DNA of 64,000 nucleotides from Pseudomonas saliphila (GCF_008638345.1 NZ_VTVA01000009.1:62001-126000), one strand, 5' to 3'. Numbered from the stretch's first letter, positions 46,787 to 56,186 are shown. The notes: generated from the sequence alone by a model not told the origin. Numbers and translations are program-made.

Positions 46787-46804
46787 AATAATATGCATAT
46801 TATT
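46787..46804. promoter_or_regulatory. Perfect 18-base AT-rich palindrome
   Basis: AATAATATGCATATTATT is fully symmetric. It lies upstream of the DUF1302 operon and downstream of the SnoaL-like gene. It has the look of a dimeric regulator site but could be chance in AT-rich DNA. Confidence 0.4.
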
Positions 46805-47072
46805 TGCTCTCCCACCCATCAAACTGAGACTCTTGAAACACTCGAAACAGCTATCACATTAATTTTCTTAGGACACCTGCTCAATGGCTTTACGCGCCAC
46901 AGGAAAGCAAGCCATGCCAATTGCACATGAAGTCGCCTCATACTTAACAAATTGAGGAAAATGCAATATTCGTCATATAAGTAGCCTCAGGCTGATAATT
47001 CGAATTTCCGCTGGTGCGCCATCCAGTAGCCCTGTAGCGTCCAGCACAGAACCCGAAATTCAAACGTCTTGG

Positions 47073-47501
47073 TTAGAATTGAAGCTTGGCTGGGGCTGGC
47101 AGCCCAAGCTGCTGCAAAAGCGCAGCCGTGTCCCACAAGCTTCTTTCCAGGATGATTTTCTGGTCACGGAATTTATGAATGGTAATTCCCGTTACCTTAG
47201 TGACTTTACCGGCGGCAGGAAGCCCAAGAAAATCAGACTTATGCTCGATTTCCCAAGTCCACTCGAGTGCGCCTCCATTTTCATCTCCATGATAGCGGCT
47301 GGCGTTAAAATAGTGCAAAGAGGCATCGGGGCTTCTATTCTCAAAGGTTCCGAAAAGCTCTCGCAACTTATTTTTGTCATTTACTATACGCACACCCAGG
47401 TTCATATCTTCGTATTCAAAATCGTTCGGGTAATGAGCCATCAGCGCTTCGAGATTGTCATCAAATAGTTCCAACCAAGACTGTTCCCATTCGATATTCA
47501 T
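47073..47501 (-). CDS. SnoaL/NTF2-like domain protein (short form 1)
   Basis: A 142-residue cone-fold protein closely similar to the one at 61491: both begin MN-x-x-W-x-x-x-W, have F-E-x-ED-x-NLGV-x-I and share the W-T-W-E-x-x-H-x-x-DFLG-x-x-AAGK core followed by ERS-x-WD. TGGAGG precedes the ATG. It reads markedly less GC-rich than its neighbours, which hints at separate acquisition. It follows the 2-oxoacid oxidoreductase gene after 154 bases. Possible roles are isomerase, hydratase/epoxide hydrolase or ligand binding. Confidence 0.82.
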   Translation of the reverse strand: MNIEWEQSWLELFDDNLEALMAHYPNDFEYEDMNLGVRIVNDKNKLRELFGTFENRSPDASLHYFNASRYHGDENGGALEWTWEIEHKSDFLGLPAAGKVTKVTGITIHKFRDQKIILERSLWDTAALLQQLGLPAPAKLQF

Positions 47502-47582
47502 AATTATCCTCCAAAGCCATTATTAGCAAAGTAAACCCCGAAATTACTTACCGGGTTCGCCAGTAGCTTGTCCGGTCTGGTT

Positions 47583-47606
47583 GGCGTCTGGAGTTAATCC
47601 AGCGCC
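47583..47606 (-). terminator. Hairpin downstream of the 2-oxoacid oxidoreductase gene
   Basis: GGCG-T-CTGGA and TCCAG-CGCC pair with one bulged T around a GTTAA loop. No T tract follows, so the assignment is weak; it could attenuate read-through into the SnoaL-like gene. Confidence 0.35.
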
Positions 47607-47655
47607 TTATTTCAAGGCTTCCAATAGAACGTTGCCCATGCTGAAAACCATTGCT

Positions 47656-50600
47656 TTACATAGGTTCCTTCACCGGCGACTTCTCGACAGGTATCTGGCG
47701 TACAGGGATAAAGGTGCCCACCTTTCCGGCTGCAGGATCGTTGAAAGTGGCCAACAAGTCCGGCTCCAGCCCCCTGACTTTCTCGACATTGGCTTCCTTC
47801 ACATGACCAAAGCCGCGAATCTGTGTGGGCAGTGATGCGATCTGCACTGCAATGGCATGATTGGCCGGAGTCAGCCGAGCGCTCAGATCTACCAGGCGTT
47901 GTTCATACTGCTCAATCAGCTGACGCTCCATTTTCCGTTCGGCCGTATGGCCAAAGGGGTCCAGAAGCGTGCCGCGCAGCCCTTTGAAGCGGGCCAGCAC
48001 CGAAAATACACGACCAACCCAGGGACCAAATTCGCGTTTCTGGAGATGACCCGTTTCCGGATCCCGCTTGGAAAACAGCGGCGGCGCCAGGTTGTAGCGG
48101 TAATGCGCGCCATCAGCGAAGGTCTCTCGCAATGTGGCCTGGAATGCCGGATCGCTGTGCAACCGTGCGACTTCATATTCGTCCTTGTAACTCATCAACT
48201 TGGCAAAGTTGCGGGCTACGGCCACTGCGAGCGAATCGGTACCCGGCACTGCGCGCTGCTCGGCCTGGGCGACCTTTTCCACCAAATTGCGGTAGCGCTT
48301 GGCCCAGGCTGCATTCTGATATTTGGTCAGCAGTGCTACACGGTGGCTGACGATATCGTCCAGCGCGGTCAACGGCTTGAATTCGGTTTCGGGCAAACGG
48401 TTACTGGCGGCGCGAGTGATCCGCTCCGGGTCCACCGCTTGAAGACGCCCGAGCGCAAATGCTTCCTTGTTGAACTGGATGGCAACGCCATTTATCTCGA
48501 CCGCGCGCTCGATAGCCTCTGGCGACACTGGCAGCAGCCCGAGTTGACTTGCATAGCCAACCAGAAACAGGTTGGCTGCGATGCTGTCGCCCATCAGTGC
48601 GAGGCCCAACCCTGAGGCATCGATCTGATGCACTTCCCTTGACGACCTGCTCAACTGATCGACAAGCGAATGGCTGTCAACGACCAGGTCTGGATTGCGC
48701 TGGAATGCCGGGGTCGGCGTTACCCTTCCGTTCATCACAGTCTGGGTGCGCTGTGGATCGTAGGTGATGGCCGGCTCCTTGGAGAGCGCCGCAACCGCGT
48801 CAAAGGCCAGCGCCAGATCCGCTTCACCGAGGCCCAGCTTTTGCGAACCGAGATCCCGCTGTGAGCGGGCAATTCGCAGGTGGCTGAATACGGCGCCGTT
48901 CTTCTGACTCAGTCCGGTCATATCGAAAACAGAGCAGCTTTTATCTTCAAGGTGAGCAGCCATGCCCAGCAGAGCGCCAACCGTCACCACCCCGGTGCCA
49001 CCGATGCCAGAAATCATGATATTGAAAGGCTCGTCGATGGCCACCAGCTGGGGCGCGGACAGGCCCTGGATCAGGTCAGCAATCTGCGAGGATTTTTCCG
49101 GCTTGCGCGGCTCTGCATCCAGCACAGTGATAAAGCTGGGGCAGAAGCCCTTCACGCAGCTGTAGTCCTTGTTGCATGTGGACTGGTCGATCTGCCGCTT
49201 GCGGCCCAGCTCCGTCTCCTTTGGCCAGACGCTGACGCAATTCGATTGAACCGAGCAGTCGCCACATCCTTCGCAAACGTCCGGGTTGATGAACACGCGC
49301 TTGGCCGGGTTGGGAAACTGACCACGCTTGCGCCGGCGGCGCTTCTCAGCGGCGCAGGTCTGCTCGTAAATGATGACGGTAACGCCCTTTGTGTCCCGCA
49401 TGTCGCGCTGGACCGCCGTATAGTCATCTCGGTGATGTACCGTGACCCCTTGGGCCAGACCACTGTGACGGTCATAGTTATCAGGGTTGTCGGTCACCAG
49501 CACGCAGCGTTCTACCCCTTCTGCCAGCACCTGGCGCGAAATATCACCGGGCGTGAGGGGACCATCGACAGGCTGTCCACCAGTCATAGCCACCGCGTCG
49601 TTGAAGAGGATGCGGAAGGTCATGTTGACCTTGGCTGCCACCGCACCCCGGACCGCCAATAGACCGGAGTGGTAATACGTGCCGTCACCCATGTTCTGGA
49701 AGATGTGCGGCATATCCGTGTAATGCGACAAGCTGTACCAATGGGCGCCTTCACCGCCCATCTGGGTGTTCGGCAGCATTTCCGGACCGCTGTACATCGC
49801 CATGGCATGACAGCCGATACCACCGGCAGCCATGCTGCCGTCGATGGTTTTGGTGCTGGTGTTGTGCGGGCAACCGGAACAGAAATACGGAGAGCGAGCT
49901 ACGTCGGAGGGGGCGCTATCGGCAATGCGCTGCATCTCCTGCTCCAGGCGGCCTTTACGCTCAGCCATCCCGCTATCGGTCACACCCAGGCGCCGCAACC
50001 GCTCGGCTATTACCAGCGCCAGCTGAATCGGCTCAAGCTGGACATCCGACGGGATCATGAACTCGCCGTTTTCATCCTGCTTGCCCACGATCAGCGGGGT
50101 GTCCTGGCGCCCATAAAGAATGGCCTTGGCCTGATTCTCGGTGAGACCATCCTTTTCTTCGATGAACAGCAGCTCGTCCTGGCCCCGGGCAAAACCGATC
50201 AGTCCGCTGGCCTCTACCGGATAGACGCAGCCCAGTTTGTAGAAAGAGATGCCCAGCGACTCGGAGGCGGCCCGATCCAGACCCAGCAGGTGCAACGCCT
50301 GAATAACATCCTGAGCTGCCTTGCCGCTTGATACGATGCCTAGACGACGCTGGGGTGCATTGATGCGCACTTCGTCAAGCCCGTTGGCAGCCACGAATTT
50401 CCCGATCAGCGGCCAGCGGTACCGTTTGGCGATGATTTCTGACTGCTGACGGTCGATATGCGTCGGGAAGTTATGAATGCCCCCCGGGGGCAGCTCACCC
50501 CTATCCGGCAATACGACAGAGGGGATAGCCTCACCGATATCGATGGTCATGGTCTGCTCAAGCGTTTCGTTGGACGTCTTGAAGCCGGTGTACAGACCGG

Positions 50601-51186
50601 TGTAACGAGACATGGCAAAGCCGAGCAAGCCGAAGCGGATGACATCATGTACGTTGGAAGGAGCGAGGATCGGCATACCGCAATGCATCAACGCGACTTC
50701 GCTCTGGGCTGCCAACGTCGACGACTTGCCCGAGTGGTCATCCCCCGCAACGATCAGCACTCCGCCGTTCGGGTCGGTACCGGCGATGTTGCCGTGCTTG
50801 AAGGGGTCGCCGGAGCGATCTACACCCGGCGCCTTGCCATACCAGATGGCAAACACACCGTCCTTTTTTGGCCTGGGCGTCGACCTGAGAATTTGGGTAC
50901 CCCATACAGCAGTGGCCGCGAGGTCCTCATTGACGCCCGGCTGGAACAGGATGTCATGCTCCTCCAGCAGTTTTTTGACGCGCCAGAGTTCCAGGTCATA
51001 ACCACCCAGGGGTGAGCCGCGGTATCCGGAGATAAAGCCCGCCGTGTTGAGCCCCGCCCTGCGGTCAAGCTCGCGTTGAAGTAGTGGCAGACGTACCAGC
51101 GCCTGGGTACCGGTCATCAGTACCTGGCCGGACTCCGCGGTGTATTTGTCCTCTAGCTTCACGTCTCGCATCGTTATTGTTTTCAT
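47656..51186 (-). CDS. Indolepyruvate ferredoxin oxidoreductase-family protein (fused, 1176 aa)
   Basis: A single-chain thiamine-diphosphate enzyme that decarboxylates a 2-oxoacid oxidatively to an acyl-CoA while reducing ferredoxin. The N-terminal pyrimidine domain includes YRGSPLGGYD near 55. The CSGCPHNTSTK segment (near 437) and GGEGAHWYS to MGDGTYYHSG (near 480-510) form the TPP site. A ferredoxin-like insert with CEGCGDCSVQSNC and CVKGFCPS carries 4Fe-4S clusters (about 640-690). The gamma domain has SGIGGTGVVTVG near 735. It lies 7 bases after a GST gene. Members act on aryl- or branched-chain 2-oxoacids; the true substrate here is unknown. Confidence 0.92.
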   Translation of the reverse strand: MKTITMRDVKLEDKYTAESGQVLMTGTQALVRLPLLQRELDRRAGLNTAGFISGYRGSPLGGYDLELWRVKKLLEEHDILFQPGVNEDLAATAVWGTQILRSTPRPKKDGVFAIWYGKAPGVDRSGDPFKHGNIAGTDPNGGVLIVAGDDHSGKSSTLAAQSEVALMHCGMPILAPSNVHDVIRFGLLGFAMSRYTGLYTGFKTSNETLEQTMTIDIGEAIPSVVLPDRGELPPGGIHNFPTHIDRQQSEIIAKRYRWPLIGKFVAANGLDEVRINAPQRRLGIVSSGKAAQDVIQALHLLGLDRAASESLGISFYKLGCVYPVEASGLIGFARGQDELLFIEEKDGLTENQAKAILYGRQDTPLIVGKQDENGEFMIPSDVQLEPIQLALVIAERLRRLGVTDSGMAERKGRLEQEMQRIADSAPSDVARSPYFCSGCPHNTSTKTIDGSMAAGGIGCHAMAMYSGPEMLPNTQMGGEGAHWYSLSHYTDMPHIFQNMGDGTYYHSGLLAVRGAVAAKVNMTFRILFNDAVAMTGGQPVDGPLTPGDISRQVLAEGVERCVLVTDNPDNYDRHSGLAQGVTVHHRDDYTAVQRDMRDTKGVTVIIYEQTCAAEKRRRRKRGQFPNPAKRVFINPDVCEGCGDCSVQSNCVSVWPKETELGRKRQIDQSTCNKDYSCVKGFCPSFITVLDAEPRKPEKSSQIADLIQGLSAPQLVAIDEPFNIMISGIGGTGVVTVGALLGMAAHLEDKSCSVFDMTGLSQKNGAVFSHLRIARSQRDLGSQKLGLGEADLALAFDAVAALSKEPAITYDPQRTQTVMNGRVTPTPAFQRNPDLVVDSHSLVDQLSRSSREVHQIDASGLGLALMGDSIAANLFLVGYASQLGLLPVSPEAIERAVEINGVAIQFNKEAFALGRLQAVDPERITRAASNRLPETEFKPLTALDDIVSHRVALLTKYQNAAWAKRYRNLVEKVAQAEQRAVPGTDSLAVAVARNFAKLMSYKDEYEVARLHSDPAFQATLRETFADGAHYRYNLAPPLFSKRDPETGHLQKREFGPWVGRVFSVLARFKGLRGTLLDPFGHTAERKMERQLIEQYEQRLVDLSARLTPANHAIAVQIASLPTQIRGFGHVKEANVEKVRGLEPDLLATFNDPAAGKVGTFIPVRQIPVEKSPVKEPM

Positions 51187-51193
51187 CTGATCC

Positions 51194-51934
51194 TTAACCT
51201 CTGACGGATGGGAGTTCGGGTGGCAGCCGACTCATGTCCTGGTCTGACGACCGGACGGAATAAGTCGCTTTTTTGTCCATCAGGTACGCGCTGAAAGCCT
51301 GTGCAAAGGCGTCCAGCACAATTTTTGAACTCTGGCGCTGCGTCATCAGCTGCGCCCACTCATTCAGGCCGAGCTCGTGCAACAGAGAACGGTCATAAAC
51401 ATGGCGGCTGACCCGCTCGGCCAGATCCAGGCAATAAAACGTAAACAGGTCTGCCTGGCCGACTGTGCGGCCAGCAAGGTAGGGCTGCGGTTGCGCCAGG
51501 CTGCGCAGTGCTGCAGTGGAGCGATCCAGCGTCTGCCGTGCGGCGTCGATGGCGGCACTGGTGTTGGTCGAGCCCATGAACACGCCCGGATATAACGAAC
51601 GCATTGGCAATTCGATGTACACCTGCACGAGGTTGATCAGCTGACGCTCACGTGCGCGCAGGAAGGGGTCAGTTGGCGACAGGCCCGGATAGCAGTCCTC
51701 GATGTAGCCGAGGATCGCCACGGTCTCGGCAATCCAACCTTGGGTCGTTTCAAGAACCGGGATCTTGCCCATAGGGCTGATACGCAGGAATTCGGCGTCC
51801 TGGCTGGCTCGGCGTTCGACTATCTCGAAGTTCGCTCCGCTTTCCAGCAGGGCAGCGTGGGCAACGTTGAAGTAGTTGCTCACGGCATAACCATGCAGGC
51901 GCAGCTTGGGGCTCTGCGCAACGGCGTTCATCAT
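51194..51934 (-). CDS. Glutathione S-transferase family protein
   Basis: A 246-residue GST. The N-terminal thioredoxin-like domain reads LRLHGYAVSNYFNVAHAALLESG with the cis-Pro motif GKIPVLET and ETVAILGYIE, which binds glutathione gamma-glutamyl. The helical C domain has LAGRTVGQADLFTFY. Its ATG overlaps the preceding stop by 4 bases. In catabolic loci GSTs isomerise or conjugate electrophilic intermediates; here that would fit an epoxide or enone, as inference. Confidence 0.88.
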   Translation of the reverse strand: MMNAVAQSPKLRLHGYAVSNYFNVAHAALLESGANFEIVERRASQDAEFLRISPMGKIPVLETTQGWIAETVAILGYIEDCYPGLSPTDPFLRARERQLINLVQVYIELPMRSLYPGVFMGSTNTSAAIDAARQTLDRSTAALRSLAQPQPYLAGRTVGQADLFTFYCLDLAERVSRHVYDRSLLHELGLNEWAQLMTQRQSSKIVLDAFAQAFSAYLMDKKATYSVRSSDQDMSRLPPELPSVRG

Positions 51935-53394
51935 GCGGCACCTTCGGAAAGATCAAGCACCTTGCCTGGGTTGAGGATCCCCTTGGGGTCCAGCATGGCC
52001 TTCATCGAATGCATGATGCTGCGTTCGATGGGAGTACGGCTAATGGGAAACCAGCGTTTCTTCTCCAGGCCGATACCGTGCTCGGCTGACACGGAGCCGC
52101 CATACTGGGCTAGCGGCTCGTACACGCAGGCCTCGACCTGCTCGCGGTCCGGCTCTTGACCGGCACCTATGGCGATGTGCAGGTTGCCGTCGCCAACATG
52201 ACCCAAGAAGGCGATCAAGCCCTCCGGCCATTGGCCGTGCAGCCGCTCGGTTACCAGCTGCATGTACTCTTCCATGTCACCCACCGGCAGGGAGATATCG
52301 AAGGCATAAAAAGGCTGGAAATCGTGAACGACGTGCTCAAGGTCCTCACGGATATTCCAGATACCCTGCTTGTCCCGTTCAGACTGGGCAATCACCGCGT
52401 CATCGATCATGCCCAGCTCGATACCCTTTTCCAGGGCTCGGGCGAACATCTCGGCATCGTGCTGCTGATCAGAGCCCAGGGACTCGATGATTGCGTAGAA
52501 GGGTTTGTCCGAGGGCAGCGGCGGCTGATGCCGGCCAGCTGCGGTGTTAACGCTATAAAAGTTGTTATCGAGCAATTCGAAGGCGCTCAGCTGTCCGCCG
52601 AGGGCGCCGTCCATATGTCTTAACAGCCGCGCTATTTGATCGAAACTGCTAGCACAGACCATCGCCGTATTGCTGCTGGATGGCTGTTCACGCAGGCGCA
52701 GAACCAGACGGGTAATCACGCCGAGAGTGCCTTCACTGCCAATGAACAGCTGCTTGAGGTCGTAGCCGGTATTGTTCTTGATCATATGGTTGAGCGAAGA
52801 CACCACCCGGCCGTCGGCCAGCACGGCTTCGATCCCCAGCACCTGCTCACGCATCATTCCATAGCGGATCACCCGCACGCCGCCTGCGTTGGTCGCCGCA
52901 TTGCCGCCCAACTGGCAGGAGCCGCGGCCACCAAGATCCAGAGGAAAGATCAGACCGAACTGCTGCAGATGATCCTGCAGCGTTTCCAGCACCACACCGG
53001 CCTGTACAACTGCCGTGCGATTGGCCAGGTCGACCGATTCGATCTGATTCATACGCTCCAGCGACAGCGCCAGATCCCCCGGTCTGGTCTGGGTAGCCCT
53101 CACCCAGCCAGACATACCGCCCTGCACCACAACTGGCTGGGCGTATTCATTACACAAGGCGAGGATCTGCGAGACCTGCTCAACCGTAGTCGGACGAACA
53201 ATTACGTCCGCTTCGATCCGGGACATGAACACGCCGGGATGGCGCGAACGGACATCCTCGCCGAGAAGCAGACCCGCCTCGTCAACCAGGCTGCGCAGCG
53301 CGGATAACAGTTGTGGATCCATCTCGGCATGGCCAGCTCCGGCCCGTCGGGCCGCATCTGGAAGCTGTTCCGTAGTCAGGTGGGTTGCTTTCAT
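51931..53394 (-). CDS. FAD-linked 2-hydroxyacid dehydrogenase (GlcD/DLD type)
   Basis: A VAO-type flavoprotein oxidising a 2-hydroxyacid to a 2-oxoacid. FAD PP-loop region VVQGGMSGWVRATQ near 90; LDLGGRGSCQLGGNAATNAGG near 155; NNTGYDLKQLFIGSEGTLGVIT near 205; and the C-terminal VGDGNLHIAIG and SAEHGIGLEKK. The ATG at 53394 gives 487 residues; an upstream TTG at 53415 with GGAG is an alternative. It heads a coupled operon with GST and the 2-oxoacid:ferredoxin oxidoreductase, so its product may be the next enzyme's 2-oxoacid substrate. Confidence 0.9.
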   Translation of the reverse strand: MKATHLTTEQLPDAARRAGAGHAEMDPQLLSALRSLVDEAGLLLGEDVRSRHPGVFMSRIEADVIVRPTTVEQVSQILALCNEYAQPVVVQGGMSGWVRATQTRPGDLALSLERMNQIESVDLANRTAVVQAGVVLETLQDHLQQFGLIFPLDLGGRGSCQLGGNAATNAGGVRVIRYGMMREQVLGIEAVLADGRVVSSLNHMIKNNTGYDLKQLFIGSEGTLGVITRLVLRLREQPSSSNTAMVCASSFDQIARLLRHMDGALGGQLSAFELLDNNFYSVNTAAGRHQPPLPSDKPFYAIIESLGSDQQHDAEMFARALEKGIELGMIDDAVIAQSERDKQGIWNIREDLEHVVHDFQPFYAFDISLPVGDMEEYMQLVTERLHGQWPEGLIAFLGHVGDGNLHIAIGAGQEPDREQVEACVYEPLAQYGGSVSAEHGIGLEKKRWFPISRTPIERSIMHSMKAMLDPKGILNPGKVLDLSEGAA

Positions 53395-53678
53395 CGACTC
53401 TGGCTCTTTTATCAATTTTTATCGCTCCCGGACTGCAGCGGTGCAGTAGCAATGGGAGGCCGTTGAACTGATTCTTGACAAAAGGGCCGGTGCCAGCGAT
53501 GGCAACCCGTGGGCACAAACAGCATTTCGTGCCAAAAAGCAGATTCCCTGGAAGCCGCGCCAGCGCTGGGCTCGGCGAGTGGCACGAAAGGCTGGTTGGT
53601 GTCGCGCAGAGCAATGGTCGGCCTTGTGCAGGCGCGCCTATAACCACTGACACACCGAATCGACTCGCGGAGAACGAC
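53395..53678. promoter_or_regulatory. Divergent region, FAD-linked oxidase operon / SnoaL_4 gene
   Basis: 284 bases containing promoters for both directions. An AT-rich stretch (about 53405-53422) lies just upstream of the minus-strand start. No strong repeat was seen. Confidence 0.3.
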
Positions 53679-54116
53679 ATGCAGACATGGCAGGATCATC
53701 AGGACATCAGCGCCCTTCTCATTCAGTACGGCTGCGCTCTGGATGAACGGGATTGGGACGCTCTGGCGCGGGTTTTTATTGCCGACGCGCAGGTGGACTA
53801 CGGCAGTCTGGGAGTGTTTTACGGGCGTCAGGCAATCGTCGAGGTAGCTCGGGCTTTCATCGAGTCCTGTGGACCCACCCAGCACCTGATCGGCAATATC
53901 CGGATCAGCGTCGACGGCGATCAGGCGCAGGCAAAATGTTATGTGCAGGCCACCCATGCCGCTCAGCAGGCGAAGGATCCGCGCATCATGACGCTATGGG
54001 GCGAATATCGGGATTTGCTGGTTCGCAGCGACACAGGCTGGGCGATCGAAAAGCGTAGCCTGCACATCCAGCATCTTGACGGCGATATCGGTGCGCCGTT
54101 GAAAGGCTCCGTCTGA
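53679..54116 (+). CDS. SnoaL_4-type NTF2-like protein
   Basis: A 145-residue protein starting at the ATG with GGAG 7 bases upstream. It has the SnoaL_4 pattern ISALLIQYGCALDERDWDALARVF, then DYGSLG, TQHLIGNIRISVDGDQAQAKCYV and WAIEKRSLHI. It is not closely related to the three other SnoaL-like proteins here. Related proteins occur in steroid and aromatic pathways as dehydratases or isomerases or as small subunit-like proteins. Monocistronic, ending at two strong hairpins. Confidence 0.85.
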   Translation: MQTWQDHQDISALLIQYGCALDERDWDALARVFIADAQVDYGSLGVFYGRQAIVEVARAFIESCGPTQHLIGNIRISVDGDQAQAKCYVQATHAAQQAKDPRIMTLWGEYRDLLVRSDTGWAIEKRSLHIQHLDGDIGAPLKGSV

Positions 54117-54117
54117 C

Positions 54118-54175
54118 ATAACCGGTACGCGCCAGGCTTACCGGTTATTCGCAGTCAGCCCGTCGGGCTGACTGC
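54118..54175. terminator. Double hairpin between convergent genes
   Basis: Two adjacent perfect stems: 9 bp at 54118-54126 with 54140-54148, and 11 bp at 54151-54161 with 54165-54175 (3-base loop). They separate the SnoaL_4 gene from the enoyl-CoA hydratase operon end. Confidence 0.7.
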
Positions 54176-54177
54176 TG

Positions 54178-54948
54178 TCAGTTGTATACCGGCTTGCGCC
54201 GCGCGAAAAACGCAGTTATGCCCTCGTGAAAGTCCTCACTGGCGGCGCATTCGACAAAGGCCAGACGTTCATTCTCCAGCTGCTCCTCCAGGGTTCGTTC
54301 TCCAGACTGGCGCAGCAGCCGTTTAATCGCAGCATTTGCCCCCGCCGGGCCGCCAGCCAGTTGCCGCGCCAGGCTTTCGGTGCGCTGCCGCAGCTGCTCT
54401 GCCGGTACTATCTCGGCAACCAGACCCAGATTCAAAGCCTGCTCGGCGGTCAACGGCTCGTTAAGCAGCGCCAGCCGCATGGATCTCTGCAGTCCGACCT
54501 GGCGTGGCAAATACCAGGATCCACCACCATCAAGGCTCGCGGCGATGGCGCTGTAGGCCAGACAGAAGCGTGTATCCTCTGCGGCCAAGGACATATCGCA
54601 ACCCAGCGCCAGACTCATGCCAGCGCCGGATACCGCGCCGTGAACACTGCCCAGCACGATCTGCGGCATTTGTGCCAGCATCGCCAGCGCCTGATTCAGC
54701 GGCTGGATGATCGCCGAAGCCAGCTCGGCAGGCTCCGGCGAGTCGCGGAACGCCGCCAGATCCCCACCGGCCATGAACGCGCGGCCGGCGCCAGCCAGCA
54801 CTATCACCCGCACATCAGCCCGCGCTTTCAGTTCCTGGCAAATCTCCAGCAGGCGCGACGCCAGTTCCACGTTGATCGCGTTCAGCGCCTGGGGGCGATT
54901 GAACTCTACCCAGGCCACACCCTCGGCGATGCTCAGCTCAATTGACAT
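54178..54948 (-). CDS. Enoyl-CoA hydratase/isomerase family protein (isomerase-like)
   Basis: Crotonase-fold protein of 256 residues. The ATG at 54948 overlaps the preceding TGA (TGATG). The oxyanion-hole segment reads SVHGAVSGAGMSLALGCD and lacks the first catalytic Glu of hydratases; the second segment AYSAIAASLDGGGSWYLPR also lacks Glu but keeps an Asp, as in PaaG-type isomerases. It probably shifts or forms a double bond in a CoA thioester rather than hydrating it. Last gene of the 60.1-54.2 kb operon. Confidence 0.88.
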   Translation of the reverse strand: MSIELSIAEGVAWVEFNRPQALNAINVELASRLLEICQELKARADVRVIVLAGAGRAFMAGGDLAAFRDSPEPAELASAIIQPLNQALAMLAQMPQIVLGSVHGAVSGAGMSLALGCDMSLAAEDTRFCLAYSAIAASLDGGGSWYLPRQVGLQRSMRLALLNEPLTAEQALNLGLVAEIVPAEQLRQRTESLARQLAGGPAGANAAIKRLLRQSGERTLEEQLENERLAFVECAASEDFHEGITAFFARRKPVYN

Positions 54949-56186
54949 CACGCAGGTACCGCCAGCGACTTGAGCGGGATGGAGGCGTCGGCAAGCGCTT
55001 CAAGGTCCGGTATCGCCCCGGCCTTCACCAGCGCCTTACCCTGCACGAAGTCCTTCACCAGATTGACACTGTCCAGCGCCAGCACCCGTCCGTCCTTCAG
55101 ATACACCACGGAAAAACTGCGCGCCGCCGGGTCTCCGCGCATGACCGTCTGGTCATACCCTACCGACAGGCCTACGGTCTGCAGCTTGAGGTCGTATTGA
55201 TCGGACCAGAACCAGGGCAATGCAACATAGGGCTGAGGGTTGCCCGTCAGATAATCCGCCACGACCTTGGCCTGATCATTGGCGTTCTGCACCGACTCCA
55301 AACGGATAGGGGCGCCTGTTGAGCAGAAGGGGTTGTGGTGGGTCGCGCAATCGCCGATGGCGAAGACGTCGGGCACGCTGCTGCGGCAGAATTCATCCAC
55401 CAGAACGCCCCCCGTCTCGATCGCCGCCCCGCCATTGGCTAATGGCGTAATTGCAGGGAGAATCCCGATACCCACCACTACCAACTGCGCCGGCAGCACG
55501 GCTCCGTCCTGCAGCTTCACACCGCTGACTTGGCCGTTTTCTCCGACGATCTGATCCACGCTGCAGTTCAAGCGTACATCGACCCCGCGGGCTCGATGTT
55601 CACCTTCGTAAAAGCGTGACAGGGGTTCACCGGCGACCCGCGCCAGTACGCGGTCCTGGGCTTCCACCACGGTCACCGATTTGCCCAGGTTATTGAGTAC
55701 TGCCGCCGCCTCGAGGCCTATATAACCCCCGCCGATGACGACCACGGTATCGGTGTCGCCGAGTTCGGCGCGCATGGCGTCGACATCGGCTCGAGTGCGC
55801 ACATAATGTATGCCCGCCAGATCGTGACCCTGGCAGGCTAGCCGCCGCGGCGCGCCACCGGCGGCCCATATCAGGGCGCCATAGCCAAAGCGTTCACCCG
55901 ATTCGGCCCGCAGTTGGTGACCCTCAGTATCCACTGCCTCAATGTGCAAACCGGTGAGCATTTCGATTTCATGGGTTCGCCAGAATTCCGCCGGGCGCAG
56001 CAGCAAGCGCTCGAAGGGCTTCTCACCAGACAAGTATTCCTTGGACAGCGGCGGGCGCTCATAGGGCAGCTCCGGCTCGTTCCCGACCATGGCGACGGTT
56101 CCGGTGAAACCCCGCTGCCTCAGCAGGCTTGCCGCCTGCGCTCCGGCATGCCCGGCACCCACAATTATCACGTCAAATGTTTGCAT
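54948..56186 (-). CDS. NAD(P)H:ferredoxin reductase (rhodocoxin/putidaredoxin reductase type)
   Basis: An FAD protein of 412 residues passing electrons from NADH to a 2Fe-2S ferredoxin. FAD Rossmann motif [14 protein letters not shown] at the N terminus, NAD motif [17 protein letters not shown] near 150, [12 protein letters not shown] near 278, and a C-terminal SDQYDLKLQ domain. AGGAG precedes the ATG. It lies 40 bases after the ferredoxin gene; together they form the reductase system that the P450 at 35.9 kb needs. Confidence 0.93.
   Translation of the reverse strand: MQTFDVIIVGAGHAGAQAASLLRQRGFTGTVAMVGNEPELPYERPPLSKEYLSGEKPFERLLLRPAEFWRTHEIEMLTGLHIEAVDTEGHQLRAESGERFGYGALIWAAGGAPRRLACQGHDLAGIHYVRTRADVDAMRAELGDTDTVVVIGGGYIGLEAAAVLNNLGKSVTVVEAQDRVLARVAGEPLSRFYEGEHRARGVDVRLNCSVDQIVGENGQVSGVKLQDGAVLPAQLVVVGIGILPAITPLANGGAAIETGGVLVDEFCRSSVPDVFAIGDCATHHNPFCSTGAPIRLESVQNANDQAKVVADYLTGNPQPYVALPWFWSDQYDLKLQTVGLSVGYDQTVMRGDPAARSFSVVYLKDGRVLALDSVNLVKDFVQGKALVKAGAIPDLEALADASIPLKSLAVPA

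Larger units (their letters stand above)
46545..47072. other. 528-base AT-rich intergenic region with gene relict and palindrome
   Basis: It holds, from the DUF1302 side, an AGCCC/GGGCT repeat (46585-46605) in the presumed promoter, the 3' relict of an oxidoreductase gene (46630-46735), a perfect 18-base palindrome (46787-46804), a GAAACA-CTC-GAAACA direct repeat near 46836, and an AT-rich tail. No intact gene is seen. Confidence 0.6.

Noticed and set aside
48880-49662. 260-codon plus-strand frame inside the 2-oxoacid oxidoreductase gene
   Set aside because: It overlaps the 4Fe-4S and gamma-domain coding region of a well-supported gene on the other strand.
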